Assembly (NCBI RefSeq): GCF_016907015.1
Contig: NZ_JAFBBE010000008.1
Coordinates: forward strand, 89,847-153,846
Length of the DNA: 64,000 nucleotides
Origin: Oceanisphaera litoralis
GTDB taxonomy: Bacteria > Pseudomonadota > Gammaproteobacteria > Enterobacterales > Aeromonadaceae
Direction: 5' to 3'
Shown here piece by piece: positions 49,837 through 61,253 of this stretch. The translations under genes and the position numbers were made by a program. The notes beneath the pieces are model-generated. The model did no database searches and had not been told where the DNA came from. It was given only the letters and a program-made list of their open reading frames with translations. The stretch's first letter is position 1. Every line of letters begins with the position of its first letter.

Positions 49837-50771
49837 GGTTGAAACTCCCGGATTTTTTCCCCGCCCAGCAGAAAGCCGGACGGATCCTCTTCCAGACGTC
49901 GGGCCACTTCACCCAGGGTGGCGAGGGTGCGGCGCAACTCGCGCAAGGTCGGCTCCAGCTCGGCCATGCCCTGCAGACCCGAGCCCACTGCCTGCTGATT
50001 ATCGGCCAGCAGGCGATCGAGATGGCGGCTGAATCGCTCGAGAGACGCCAGAGTGTGATCCGCATTGGCGAGCAGACGCTCGCCCTTACCTTCGAGCTGC
50101 CCCTCCAGTTGATCCAGCAGCCGGGAAGCCTGGTTCATGGTGGCTTTCATCTGCCGGCTGGCCTCGGCCAGATCCGCCATGCCCTGGCCAAGTTCGTCTT
50201 TCTGCCCGGCAATTACACCGGTGGTTTCGTCCAGGTTCGCCAGCACCCGGCCGAGGTGCCGGCTGTTTTCCGCCGAGAACAGCTGATTGGCCTTGTCGAC
50301 CAGGGAGGTAATGCCCACCAGCAGCTCTTCGCTGTTCACCCGCAGACGGGCTATGGGGGAAGGATCCGCCAGGATCACCGGTATGGCATCGCCTTCGCCC
50401 TGCAAGGTCGGACTGGCGGGCGAGCCGTCACTCAGCTGGATATTGGCGGCACCGGTGATATTGGCCAGCGCCAGCCGGGCCCGGGTATCGGTTTTTACCG
50501 GGGTCTGCCGGGCGATACGCACCCGGGCCAGCACCCGCCGGGGATCCTGCGGATCCAGAGACAGGTTTTCCACTTCCCCGACCCGAATGCCGTTGTACTC
50601 TACCGCACTGCCTACGGTCAGGCCGCTGACCGCCTCCCGAAACACGATATCGTACAGCCGAAAGTCCTGCTGACCGCCGGCTCTGGCCAGCCAGAGTGCG
50701 AACAGCAGTACACCGGCGGCAATGGCCAGGGTAAAGCAACCGATCAGTACATGATGTGCACGAGTTTCCAT
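49833..50771 (-). CDS. MCE-domain lipid transport protein (second Mla-like system)
   Basis: The 312-residue protein has an N-terminal membrane helix (about 8-28) and one MCE domain (about 40-120: FREAVSGLTVGSAVEYNGIRVGEVENLSL), followed by a long helical C-terminus (about 190-300) absent from MlaD. It is the substrate-channel component of a second MCE transporter; the longer C-terminus resembles the MCE proteins of the PqiC-associated group. Neighbours are the ATPase upstream and the lipoprotein downstream. Confidence 0.9.
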   Translation of the reverse strand: METRAHHVLIGCFTLAIAAGVLLFALWLARAGGQQDFRLYDIVFREAVSGLTVGSAVEYNGIRVGEVENLSLDPQDPRRVLARVRIARQTPVKTDTRARLALANITGAANIQLSDGSPASPTLQGEGDAIPVILADPSPIARLRVNSEELLVGITSLVDKANQLFSAENSRHLGRVLANLDETTGVIAGQKDELGQGMADLAEASRQMKATMNQASRLLDQLEGQLEGKGERLLANADHTLASLERFSRHLDRLLADNQQAVGSGLQGMAELEPTLRELRRTLATLGEVARRLEEDPSGFLLGGEKIREFQP

Positions 50772-50774
50772 TTG

Positions 50775-51566
50775 TCACTCCTTGCGAGCCAGTTCGGCCG
50801 CCTGACTCGCGGCCCGGCCGCGGGGGCCATGAAAGTAATCCTGTACCCAGGCATCGTCGGTGGCGGCCACCGCCGCCAGCCGATCGGCCACCAGCACCTT
50901 CTTGTGGGCCAGTACCGCCACCCGATCACAGCTGCTGTAAAGCGTATCCAGATCATGGGTGATCAGAAATACCGTCAGATTGAGCGCATCGCGCAGCGTC
51001 AGCAACAGCCGATCGAAGGCCGCCGCCGCGATGGGATCCAGGCCTGCGGTGGGCTCGTCGAGAAACAGCACATCCGGATCCAGCGCCAGCGCCCGGGCCA
51101 GCGCCGCCCGTTTGATCATGCCCCCGGACAACTCGGACGGATACAGGTCTGCCGCCACGGCCGGCAGCCCGACCAGCGCCAACTTAACCGACGCCAGGTA
51201 AGCCGCATCGATGCGGGACAGGCCCGCCTGCTCGATCAGCGCCAGCTCGATATTTTCCGCCACCGTGAGCGAAGAGAACAGCGCCCCCTTCTGAAACAGC
51301 ACCCCCATGCGTCGCTCCAGCAGCACCCGTTTCGGCTCCGACAAGGCCAGCAGATTCTGGCCCAGTAGCCGCACCTCACCGCCGCTGGGCCGATGCAGAC
51401 CAACGATGGATCGCAGCAATACCGACTTGCCGGTACCGGATCCACCCACCACCCCGAGGATCTCGCCCCGATAAACGTCCAGATCCAGACTCTCATGCAC
51501 CGCATGGGTGCCAAACTTGTTGTCGAGCGATCGTACCTGGATCACCACTTCGCCGGTCTGACTCAC
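50775..51566 (-). CDS. MlaF-like ABC ATPase (second system)
   Basis: The 263-residue ATPase has Walker A GGSGTGKS (41-48), signature LSGGMIKRAALARALALD, and Walker B DVLFLDEPTAGLDPI. The LSGGM variant also occurs in mlaF, showing both belong to the same ATPase subfamily. It overlaps the permease 3' end by four bases. Confidence 0.92.
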   Translation of the reverse strand: MSQTGEVVIQVRSLDNKFGTHAVHESLDLDVYRGEILGVVGGSGTGKSVLLRSIVGLHRPSGGEVRLLGQNLLALSEPKRVLLERRMGVLFQKGALFSSLTVAENIELALIEQAGLSRIDAAYLASVKLALVGLPAVAADLYPSELSGGMIKRAALARALALDPDVLFLDEPTAGLDPIAAAAFDRLLLTLRDALNLTVFLITHDLDTLYSSCDRVAVLAHKKVLVADRLAAVAATDDAWVQDYFHGPRGRAASQAAELARKE

Positions 51567-52681
51567 CAGTCCATCTCCATCAGAAAGAGGGCGGCAATCG
51601 CATCCAGCAGTATCACCCCGAAGATCGACTGCACCACGCTGGAGGTGGTGTGTTCACCCACCGACTGGGCACTGCCGCTGACCTTGAATCCTTCCAGACA
51701 GCCGATCAACGCGATCAGCAGGGCAAACAGCGGTGCCTTGCCCATCCCCACCAGAAAATGTCGTACCGGCACCTGCTGCACTATGGCCAGGTACTGGGCT
51801 AACGCAATATCGAGTGACAATAAAGACACCAGGGCACCACCGACCATGCCCGAGAGCATGGCGATAAAGGTCAGCAACGGCAAGGTCAGCGTCAGCGCCA
51901 GCAGTCGCGGCAGCACCAGCAGCTCGATGGGATCCAGCCCCTGGGTGCGCAGTGCGTCCAGTTCTTCGTTCACCTTCATCGAACCGAGCTGGGCGGTAAA
52001 GGCGCTGGCAGTGCGGCCGGCCAGCAGAATGGCGGTGAGCAGCACCCCGAATTCACGCAGAAAGGAATAGGCCACCAGATCGACCGTATAGATGGTGGCG
52101 CCGAAGTTGGCCAGTACGGTGGCGCCGAGAAAGGCCACCACGGCACCCACCAGAAAGGTGAGCAGGGCGACAATGGGTACCGCATTGAGGCCGCACTGAT
52201 GCATCTGTGCCACCAGGGCGGTGAGCCGCCAGCTCCGCGGCCGGGCTATCGATGCCGCCAGGGTACTCAGGGTCAGGCCCATGAAGCCGAGCAGCAGAAC
52301 CCACTGCCGCCAGCCATTCAGCATGAATTTCCCCAGCCGGGCCAGGCCGTCGGTCCAGCGGGATGCCGCGGGCGGTGGCGATTCCCGCCCGGCCATGGCG
52401 TTGGCCACCGCCAGCAGCAGCGCCCGGCGCTCGGCAGACAGCCCGCTGGCGTCGGGCAATATGCGGCACAGGGTATCCGTACCCAGCAACTTCACCAGCA
52501 GGGCGGCACCGGCGGTATCCAGAGCCGTGAGGCCGGAGGCATCCAGACAGACGACCGATGCCGTCGGTCGCGCCACGGTACGCGCCAGTTGCGCATAATG
52601 CGCCAGGGTCCAGGCTCCCTGCAGGCAGACACAAGGACGGGCGCCGGTGGTCAGGGTCAGTGCCGTGCTCGTCTCGCTCAT
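51563..52681 (-). CDS. MlaE-like permease with fused N-terminal STAS domain
   Basis: The 372-residue protein fuses a STAS domain (about 1-95: VCLDASGLTALDTAGAALLVKLLG) to a MlaE-type permease (about 120-372, with the signature LLAGRTASAFTAQLGSMKVNEELDALRTQGLDPIELLVLPRL). In the canonical Mla system these are two proteins, MlaB and MlaE. It is the first gene of the permease-ATPase-MCE-lipoprotein-ClC operon. Confidence 0.92.
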   Translation of the reverse strand: MSETSTALTLTTGARPCVCLQGAWTLAHYAQLARTVARPTASVVCLDASGLTALDTAGAALLVKLLGTDTLCRILPDASGLSAERRALLLAVANAMAGRESPPPAASRWTDGLARLGKFMLNGWRQWVLLLGFMGLTLSTLAASIARPRSWRLTALVAQMHQCGLNAVPIVALLTFLVGAVVAFLGATVLANFGATIYTVDLVAYSFLREFGVLLTAILLAGRTASAFTAQLGSMKVNEELDALRTQGLDPIELLVLPRLLALTLTLPLLTFIAMLSGMVGGALVSLLSLDIALAQYLAIVQQVPVRHFLVGMGKAPLFALLIALIGCLEGFKVSGSAQSVGEHTTSSVVQSIFGVILLDAIAALFLMEMDW

Positions 52682-52817
52682 GCTGTTCGCCCCCGTTCAG
52701 TAACAAGCCCATATGAGACTCTCATTGTCTGTCATCGCCGCCATAACCACAACAAGTACCCGGTTTTATGCTAGGATCGCGTGATCGTTACTATCTGTCT
52801 GTGCTGGAGTCCTCATC

Positions 52818-52955
52818 ATGACCATAGAACAACAATTACAGCAACGCAGCGGCGGCCGTTGTGAGCTGTGCGGCGCCACCGAGCATATCGAAGGCAAGGT
52901 CAACGGCCTGCATATCGTGCTGGCCGCCCGATTCCTGAAGAAATCCCACCCCTGA
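52818..52955 (+). pseudogene. Internally deleted phnA/yjdM (zinc-ribbon) remnant
   Basis: A 45-residue frame reads MTIEQQLQQRSGGRCELCGA, like the N-terminus of long PhnA/YjdM-type proteins with their first Cys pair, then passes directly into TEHIEGKVNGLHIVLAARFL, which resembles the C-terminal tail (EHIEGRVNGQRIVL-type). The large middle part of the protein, including the second zinc ligand pair and core, is missing. The frame is intact and ends at TGA, so it could still be translated, but it is likely nonfunctional. Confidence 0.65.
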
Positions 52956-52973
52956 GTCTCCGAGGAGTCATCC

Positions 52974-53285
52974 ATGTACAAGCTGGTGTTCTTCGTGCCC
53001 GACTCCCATGCCGAAGCGGTAAAGCAGGCCGTGTTCGCCACCGGTGCCGGCAGAATTGGCGACTACGATCGGTGCTGCTTCGAAACCCGCGGCCAGGGCC
53101 AGTTCCGGCCTCTGGCCGGCGCCACCCCCTTTATCGGCCAGGCCGGTGAGCTGGAGCGGGTCAATGAGCTGCGCATCGAACTGGTGTGCGAGGATCACCT
53201 GATCCACGCCGCCGTCGACGCCCTGCGTGCGGCACACCCGTACGAAGAGCCCGCCTTCGATGCCTGGCCGCTAAGCGAATTTTAA
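52974..53285 (+). CDS. NIF3/YqfO-like protein (PII/CutA-like fold)
   Basis: The 103-residue protein corresponds to the inserted domain of YqfO/NIF3 proteins found as a stand-alone gene. Visible blocks are MYKLVFFVPDSHAEAVKQAVFATGAGRIGDYDRCCFETRGQGQFRP and AVDALRAAHPYEEPAFDAWPL, in which PYEEPA is the family's conserved motif. Its role is unknown. It starts 18 bases after the phnA remnant with CGAGGAG upstream. Confidence 0.85.
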   Translation: MYKLVFFVPDSHAEAVKQAVFATGAGRIGDYDRCCFETRGQGQFRPLAGATPFIGQAGELERVNELRIELVCEDHLIHAAVDALRAAHPYEEPAFDAWPLSEF

Positions 53286-53347
53286 CGCCACCATCGACGG
53301 CAAGGGGGATACAATCACGGTATCCCCTTGTCATCTCGGAGTCTGTC

Positions 53348-53833
53348 ATGACGACACACTGCACCCAGCCAAGCCCACTGGGCTGGCTCTCCATCTCCGC
53401 CACCACCGACGCCATCACGGAACTGCGCTTCATCGACGAGGCCGATAACGCCGATAACGCCGATAAAAATATCGCCCCTTCCACCCCCTTGCTGCAATCT
53501 GCCTGTCGGCAACTGGCAGAATATTTCGCAGGTAAACGCCGCCACTTCGAGCTACCGCTGGCCCCCCGAGGCACACCGTTTCAGCACGCCGTCTGGCAGG
53601 CCCTGCAAACCATTCCTCACGGCCGGCACCGCAGCTACAAGGACATAGCACTGCTTGTCGGCAACCCCAATGCGATGCGGGCCGTCGGGCTGGCCAACGG
53701 CCGCAACCCCATCGCCATTATCATTCCCTGCCACCGGGTCATCGGCGCCAGTGGCAAGCTGGTCGGTTATGCCGGAGGACTCGCGCGCAAATCCTGGTTG
53801 CTGCAGCACGAAGCCGCCCAGGGCAATGGCTAG
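53348..53833 (+). CDS. ogt: Methylated-DNA--protein-cysteine methyltransferase
   Basis: This enzyme removes alkyl groups from O6-alkylguanine in DNA in a suicidal reaction. The 161-residue protein has the active-site PCHRV (C128 in IIIPCHRVIGA), the helix-turn-helix YKDIALLVGNPNAMRAVGLANGRNP, and the usual C-terminal region. A triple 9-bp repeat (53441-53467) encodes DNADNADKN in a surface loop (about 33-41). The start is placed at MTTHCTQPS; upstream frame extension crosses the NIF3-like gene. It could also be called adaB/ogt-type; a gene name is tentative. Confidence 0.88.
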   Translation: MTTHCTQPSPLGWLSISATTDAITELRFIDEADNADNADKNIAPSTPLLQSACRQLAEYFAGKRRHFELPLAPRGTPFQHAVWQALQTIPHGRHRSYKDIALLVGNPNAMRAVGLANGRNPIAIIIPCHRVIGASGKLVGYAGGLARKSWLLQHEAAQGNG

Positions 53834-53993
53834 CGACAAACACCAGCCGCCGTGTGCGAGATCTCTCAAAGCAGTGAGGGCAGAAACGCTTTATGATCAC
53901 GCCATTGGCCGAGCATTAAATATTTCACCTTACTTATCATTAGTTTAAAAATGTTCGAGAATCCAACCGTCAAGATGTCTTCACTTTTTTGAG

Positions 53994-54021
53994 TTGAGCA
54001 GAGGGCGAATCGGGCTACTAT
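53994..54021 (+). promoter_or_regulatory. Promoter of the CsrB-like sRNA
   Basis: TTGAGC (53994-53999) and TACTAT (54016-54021) with 16-base spacing point to a start near 54028, just before the first GGA motif. Confidence 0.55.
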
Positions 54022-54027
54022 GTTTTC

Positions 54028-54294
54028 AGCAGGAAGCGAAGAGCCGGTCAGGAAGGCAGGCTGCCAGGACAGGCAAGGAACCCCGCAGGATGCGGTGATG
54101 GATACCTCCAGGATGGAGACGAACGTCAGATCAGGATGATTTGCGGTCAGGAAGACAAAGGACAGCCCGACGGATCGGGAAAGGGAACGCCACAAGGGAT
54201 AAGGCACGTCAGGGATTGCAGGGAGCAAACCGGTTTACGGACAAGCCAATCAGACGATCCAAAAAGGGGGCAACATGATGTTGCCCCCTTTTTC
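54028..54294 (+). ncRNA. csrB: CsrB-family regulatory sRNA
   Basis: CsrB RNAs sequester the translational regulator CsrA. This roughly 267-nt segment has 17 GGA triplets, nine in AGGA context, and many sit in loops of small hairpins: CCGC-AGGAT-GCGG, CTCC-AGGAT-GGAG, ATC-AGGA-TGAT and GTC-AGGAA-GAC. It ends in a perfect terminator (54261-54293) and has a promoter at its start. No open frame is plausible. It is on the plus strand between the Ogt gene and dac gene. Recognised by pattern; a covariance-model hit would confirm. Confidence 0.88.
54261..54293 (+). terminator. Terminator of the CsrB-like sRNA, also suited to the convergent gene
   Basis: A 15-bp perfect stem (54261-54275 and 54279-54293, AAAAAGGGGGCAACA and complement) with a TGA loop has U tracts on both strands, so it can end the sRNA and the minus-strand carboxypeptidase transcript. 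Confidence 0.92.
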
Positions 54295-54370
54295 TATGTC
54301 AAAAAAACAATAATAAAGAGAAGAGGAGTGAGGCGTTACCTTTCTCCTATCCCCTTCACTCTTCACGCGG

Positions 54371-55636
54371 TTAACTACCCGTCGTCTTCACCACCAGACA
54401 ATCCATGCCCTGACGCGATAGCCGCTGGCAGGCGCTCTTGGCCTGATCCTTGTACATTCCCACCAGTCGGGCCCGGTACAGCGTGTGATTGCTGATGTTC
54501 ACCTCGTTAACTGCTATCTGGAGGAGCTCGATATTGTCCAACCGACGGGCCGCATCGGATGCCCGATCCCGCGCCTGTTCGGAGCCCCGGAAAGAGCCAA
54601 TCTGCACCGCCCAGCCAAGATCACCGGCCGGCAAGGCCTGTTTTAGCGATGAGACCTGTGTTACCGATGAGACCTGTTGTACCGGCAAGGTCAGCGATAC
54701 CCGCTGCAGCACCGCCGGCGCCTTTGCGTCGGGCTCTTTCCTGATCACCTGAGGTACGGTATCCGAACTGCTCACCGGCTTGCCGGCCGGCGCCGCCCTG
54801 CCTGATGCCCTGGCCAGCTGAATCGCCCGCTCGAAGCCACTATCCAGCAGTTTCACCATTTGGGCGTCGCGGGACCGGGCCGTCTTCCCGCCCATCACAA
54901 CGCCAATCAGACGGTGTTCGCCCCGCCGGGCCGAGGTGGCCACATTAAAGCCCGATGCCCGGATATAACCGGTTTTCATGCCATCGACTCCCGCCTGGTT
55001 TTTTACCATGCGGTTGTGGCTGGAATAGGTCTTGCCCCTGAAGCTGAAGGAAGAGGTTGAAAAGTAATGATAGTGCTGGGGAAAGTCCTTCATCAATCGC
55101 AACGACAGTATTGCCAGATCCCGGGCGGTGGAGACCTGGGCATTGTCCGGTAGACCGGAGGCGTTCCGGAAGCGGGTGGCGCTCATCTTCATCGACTTTG
55201 CCTTGGCGGTCATCATACGGGCAAACTCCCTTTCCGTCCCGCCCAGCGCTTCCGCCACCACCACGGCCGCATCGTTGGCGGAGCGCACCACCAGGGCCGG
55301 AATGGCGTCCCGTACCCGCAGCCGATCTCCTTTTTTCAATGATATATTGGTTTGCGGCATCGAGGCGGCATGAGCCGATACCGGCATGGCGGTATCCAAG
55401 GTCATCAGCCTTTTGTCCATGGCCTCGAACAGCAGATAGAGTGTCATCATCTTGGTGAGCGAGGCCGGATAGCGAGCGGCGTCGGCGCTGGACGCGTGCA
55501 ACACCTCGCCGCCGTCCGCATCCAGCACGATGGCCGCATAGCGCGGGTTGGCCTGCGCCTGACTCGAGAGGGCCAATAACAGCATGACCGCCGGGAGCAG
55601 CCATCCTGTTGTTCCGGTGTGTCTTACAGCAAACAT
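54371..55636 (-). CDS. D-alanyl-D-alanine carboxypeptidase with C-terminal SPOR domain
   Basis: The 421-residue protein is a low-molecular-mass penicillin-binding protein that trims pentapeptides. A signal peptide (1-29, AQA) is followed by the peptidase S11 domain with SxxK (S59-K62 in PASLTKMM), SxN (S119-N121 in RSANDAA) and KTG (221-223 in GMKTGYIRA). After a linker (about 270-330), a SPOR domain (about 345-418: WAVQIGSFRGSEQARDRASDAARRLD) binds denuded septal glycan and replaces the PBP5 C-terminal membrane domain. It is likely a septum-directed carboxypeptidase. Confidence 0.93.
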   Translation of the reverse strand: MFAVRHTGTTGWLLPAVMLLLALSSQAQANPRYAAIVLDADGGEVLHASSADAARYPASLTKMMTLYLLFEAMDKRLMTLDTAMPVSAHAASMPQTNISLKKGDRLRVRDAIPALVVRSANDAAVVVAEALGGTEREFARMMTAKAKSMKMSATRFRNASGLPDNAQVSTARDLAILSLRLMKDFPQHYHYFSTSSFSFRGKTYSSHNRMVKNQAGVDGMKTGYIRASGFNVATSARRGEHRLIGVVMGGKTARSRDAQMVKLLDSGFERAIQLARASGRAAPAGKPVSSSDTVPQVIRKEPDAKAPAVLQRVSLTLPVQQVSSVTQVSSLKQALPAGDLGWAVQIGSFRGSEQARDRASDAARRLDNIELLQIAVNEVNISNHTLYRARLVGMYKDQAKSACQRLSRQGMDCLVVKTTGS

Positions 55637-55832
55637 GGAAGGCTCCTCCCAGTGGTGAAGTTAAGTCGGCAGACGCTACGCCATCGTCCGAATCCTGTCC
55701 AGCGTTTCCAGCGGCCCTGCCGCCGAAAACCCGCTATCAATGCTGGTGTCGCCCTCTGCTGCTCATGGCTCTTCGCTATTACAAGCATACATCTCTCACC
55801 CGCAAGAAGGCGCCGGCCAGACGTCATTTAGC

Positions 55833-55857
55833 AAGAAGGCGCCATCGGCGCCTTCTT
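55833..55857 (-). terminator. Hairpin downstream of metH
   Basis: An 11-bp perfect stem (AAGAAGGCGCC 55833-55843; GGCGCCTTCTT 55847-55857) with a 3-base loop lies about 60 bases after the metH stop. U-run support is weak. The sequence GCAAGAAGGCGCC also occurs at 55802-55814, a direct repeat of the left arm. Confidence 0.5.
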
Positions 55858-55915
55858 GTCTTGAGGTAGGTACTTGAATCAAGCGTCCTGAATCAGCATA
55901 GTCACCAGCTTGGGG

Positions 55916-59596
<3,681 letters not shown>

Positions 59597-59733
59597 TGAA
59601 AACTCCTGTTACAACCTGATTCCTGAAAGCGGTGCCCATGCTACCACAAAATACGGGCCCGGAAATCCAGCCATCTACAAGGCCGACAATTAAAAGCATG
59701 CTCACCGCAGACAAGATGCATAATTTAACCGCA

Positions 59734-59751
59734 GTTTTCACTAGTGAAAAC
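59734..59751. promoter_or_regulatory. Perfect 18-bp palindrome between metH and the antiporter gene
   Basis: GTTTTCACTAGTGAAAAC is an exact palindrome in the divergent spacer, 138 bases from the metH start and 90 bases before the antiporter start. Half-sites TTCA-N4-TGAA differ from the MetR pattern (TGAA-N5-TTCA), so MetR is not assigned. It is a candidate operator. Confidence 0.5.
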
Positions 59752-59840
59752 CCGGGCTGTTAGGGCACACTATGCACAACCGGCGAAGACCGGCCAACTT
59801 AGCTTGCAAATAAAATAAAATACCTTTCGGAAATGTCCCT

Positions 59841-61130
59841 ATGAGCGTCTATTACACCCTGTGTATTCTGGCGGCGATGGCTATTACCATCGCGTTCGTC
59901 AATCAATACATCATGAAAATCCAGACTACCATCGCCATTACCTTCGGCGCCCTCCTTATCTCCATCCTGATGCTACTGCTCGGTAAAACGACCTGGCCCG
60001 AGCTGCAATTGCATGCCATTGCCACCCTCGAGACCCTCGACTTCGGCGAGTTTCTGCTGCAGGGCATTCTCGGCTTTCTGTTGTTTGCGGGCGGTCTGGG
60101 CATTAACCTGCCGGCCCTGAAAAGTCAGAAATGGGAAATTTCGGTGCTGGTGCTCCTCGGCGTGCTGATTTCTACGCTGTTGGTGGCCGGTGGTCTGTGG
60201 CTGCTGGCCTATGTGGCCGCCATTCCCCTGCCCTTTATCTATTGCCTGCTGTTCGGCGCGCTGATTTCCCCCACCGATCCCATCGCCGTACTGGCCATCG
60301 TCAAGAAACTGGGCGCCCCCGAGCAAATCGCCATCCAGATTGAGGGCGAGTCGCTGTTCAACGACGGTATCGGCCTGGTGATCTTCCTGACCATTTTTGC
60401 GGTGGCCTTCAACGGCAATGAAGCGACCTTCGGCTCGGTGATGACCCTGTTCACCCACGAAGCCATCGGCGGCATCATATTTGGCGCCCTGTTGGGCCTG
60501 ATGTCTCACCTGATGATCAGCGCCACCGACGACGGCTCCATGGAGCTGTTGATGACCCTGTGCATTCCCACCGCCGGCTTTGCCATCGCCAATATGCTGG
60601 GCGTGTCCGGCGCTCTGGCCATGGTAGTGGCGGGTATCATGATCGGCAACTGGACCCGCTACACCGGCTTCTCCGAACAGAGTTCGAAGTACCTGGATCA
60701 GTTCTGGCATCTGATGGACGAATTTCTCAATGCCCTGCTGTTTCTGCTGATTGGTCTGGCCATGTTACTGGTGCAATTCCACTGGCAGGCCTGGATTCTG
60801 ATGCTGTGCGGTATTCCGCTGGTGCTGGCCGGTCGCTTCGTCAGCGTTGCCCTGCCCTATGTCGGTTTTCGCCGTTTCCGCAGCTACAACAAGTATTCGA
60901 TACGGATCCTGACCTGGGGCGGCCTGCGCGGCGGCCTGTCACTGGCCATGGCGCTGTCTATCCCCACCGGCATCAAGCTTGGCACCGAGGGTCAGGTTGA
61001 ACTGCGGGATCTGATCCTGATGATGACCTACGCCATAGTGCTGTTTTCCATCATAGTGCAGGGCATGACCATCACCCCCATGATCAACAAGGCCAAGGCG
61101 GCAGAGAAAGCCGGCTTTCCCATCGAGTAA
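59841..61130 (+). CDS. CPA1-family Na+/H+ antiporter
   Basis: The 429-residue protein has about 12 membrane helices and the CPA1 motifs: SPTDPIAVLAIVKKLGAPEQ, EGESLFNDGIGLVIFLTIFAV with the transport aspartates, and TWGGLRGGLSLAMALSIP near the C-terminus. It likely exchanges cytoplasmic Na+ or K+ for H+ at the inner membrane, fitting a salt-adapted host, though the exact ion is not shown. It is divergent from metH with a palindromic site between. Confidence 0.92.
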   Translation: MSVYYTLCILAAMAITIAFVNQYIMKIQTTIAITFGALLISILMLLLGKTTWPELQLHAIATLETLDFGEFLLQGILGFLLFAGGLGINLPALKSQKWEISVLVLLGVLISTLLVAGGLWLLAYVAAIPLPFIYCLLFGALISPTDPIAVLAIVKKLGAPEQIAIQIEGESLFNDGIGLVIFLTIFAVAFNGNEATFGSVMTLFTHEAIGGIIFGALLGLMSHLMISATDDGSMELLMTLCIPTAGFAIANMLGVSGALAMVVAGIMIGNWTRYTGFSEQSSKYLDQFWHLMDEFLNALLFLLIGLAMLLVQFHWQAWILMLCGIPLVLAGRFVSVALPYVGFRRFRSYNKYSIRILTWGGLRGGLSLAMALSIPTGIKLGTEGQVELRDLILMMTYAIVLFSIIVQGMTITPMINKAKAAEKAGFPIE

Positions 61131-61138
61131 ATAGTACG

Positions 61139-61250
61139 TGAGGGGTGAGGGGTGAGGGGTGAGGGGTAAAGAGTTAAACACTTAAATCTGCCGATACAGG
61201 TTTTACTCCTCACGCTTACCCCCTCACCCTTCACCATCTACCCCTCACGA
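61139..61250. repeat. Inverted heptamer array between antiporter and metA
   Basis: Four exact GTGAGGG copies (61139-61166) face complementary CCCTCAC-type copies (about 61218-61229 and 61240-61248) across about 50 bases. The two genes converge here, so the folded element may act as a bidirectional stop or stabiliser. Confidence 0.75.
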
Positions 61251-61253
61251 ATG

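Noticed and set aside
53834..54027. GacA/UvrY binding box upstream of the CsrB-like RNA
   Set aside because: Only a partial CTTAC-like half was seen; no convincing TGTAAG-N6-CTTACA palindrome.
59597..59733. Riboswitch (SAM or cobalamin) upstream of metH
   Set aside because: The leader is about 130 bases and shows no B12-box or SAM-type core; no pairing expected for these classes.
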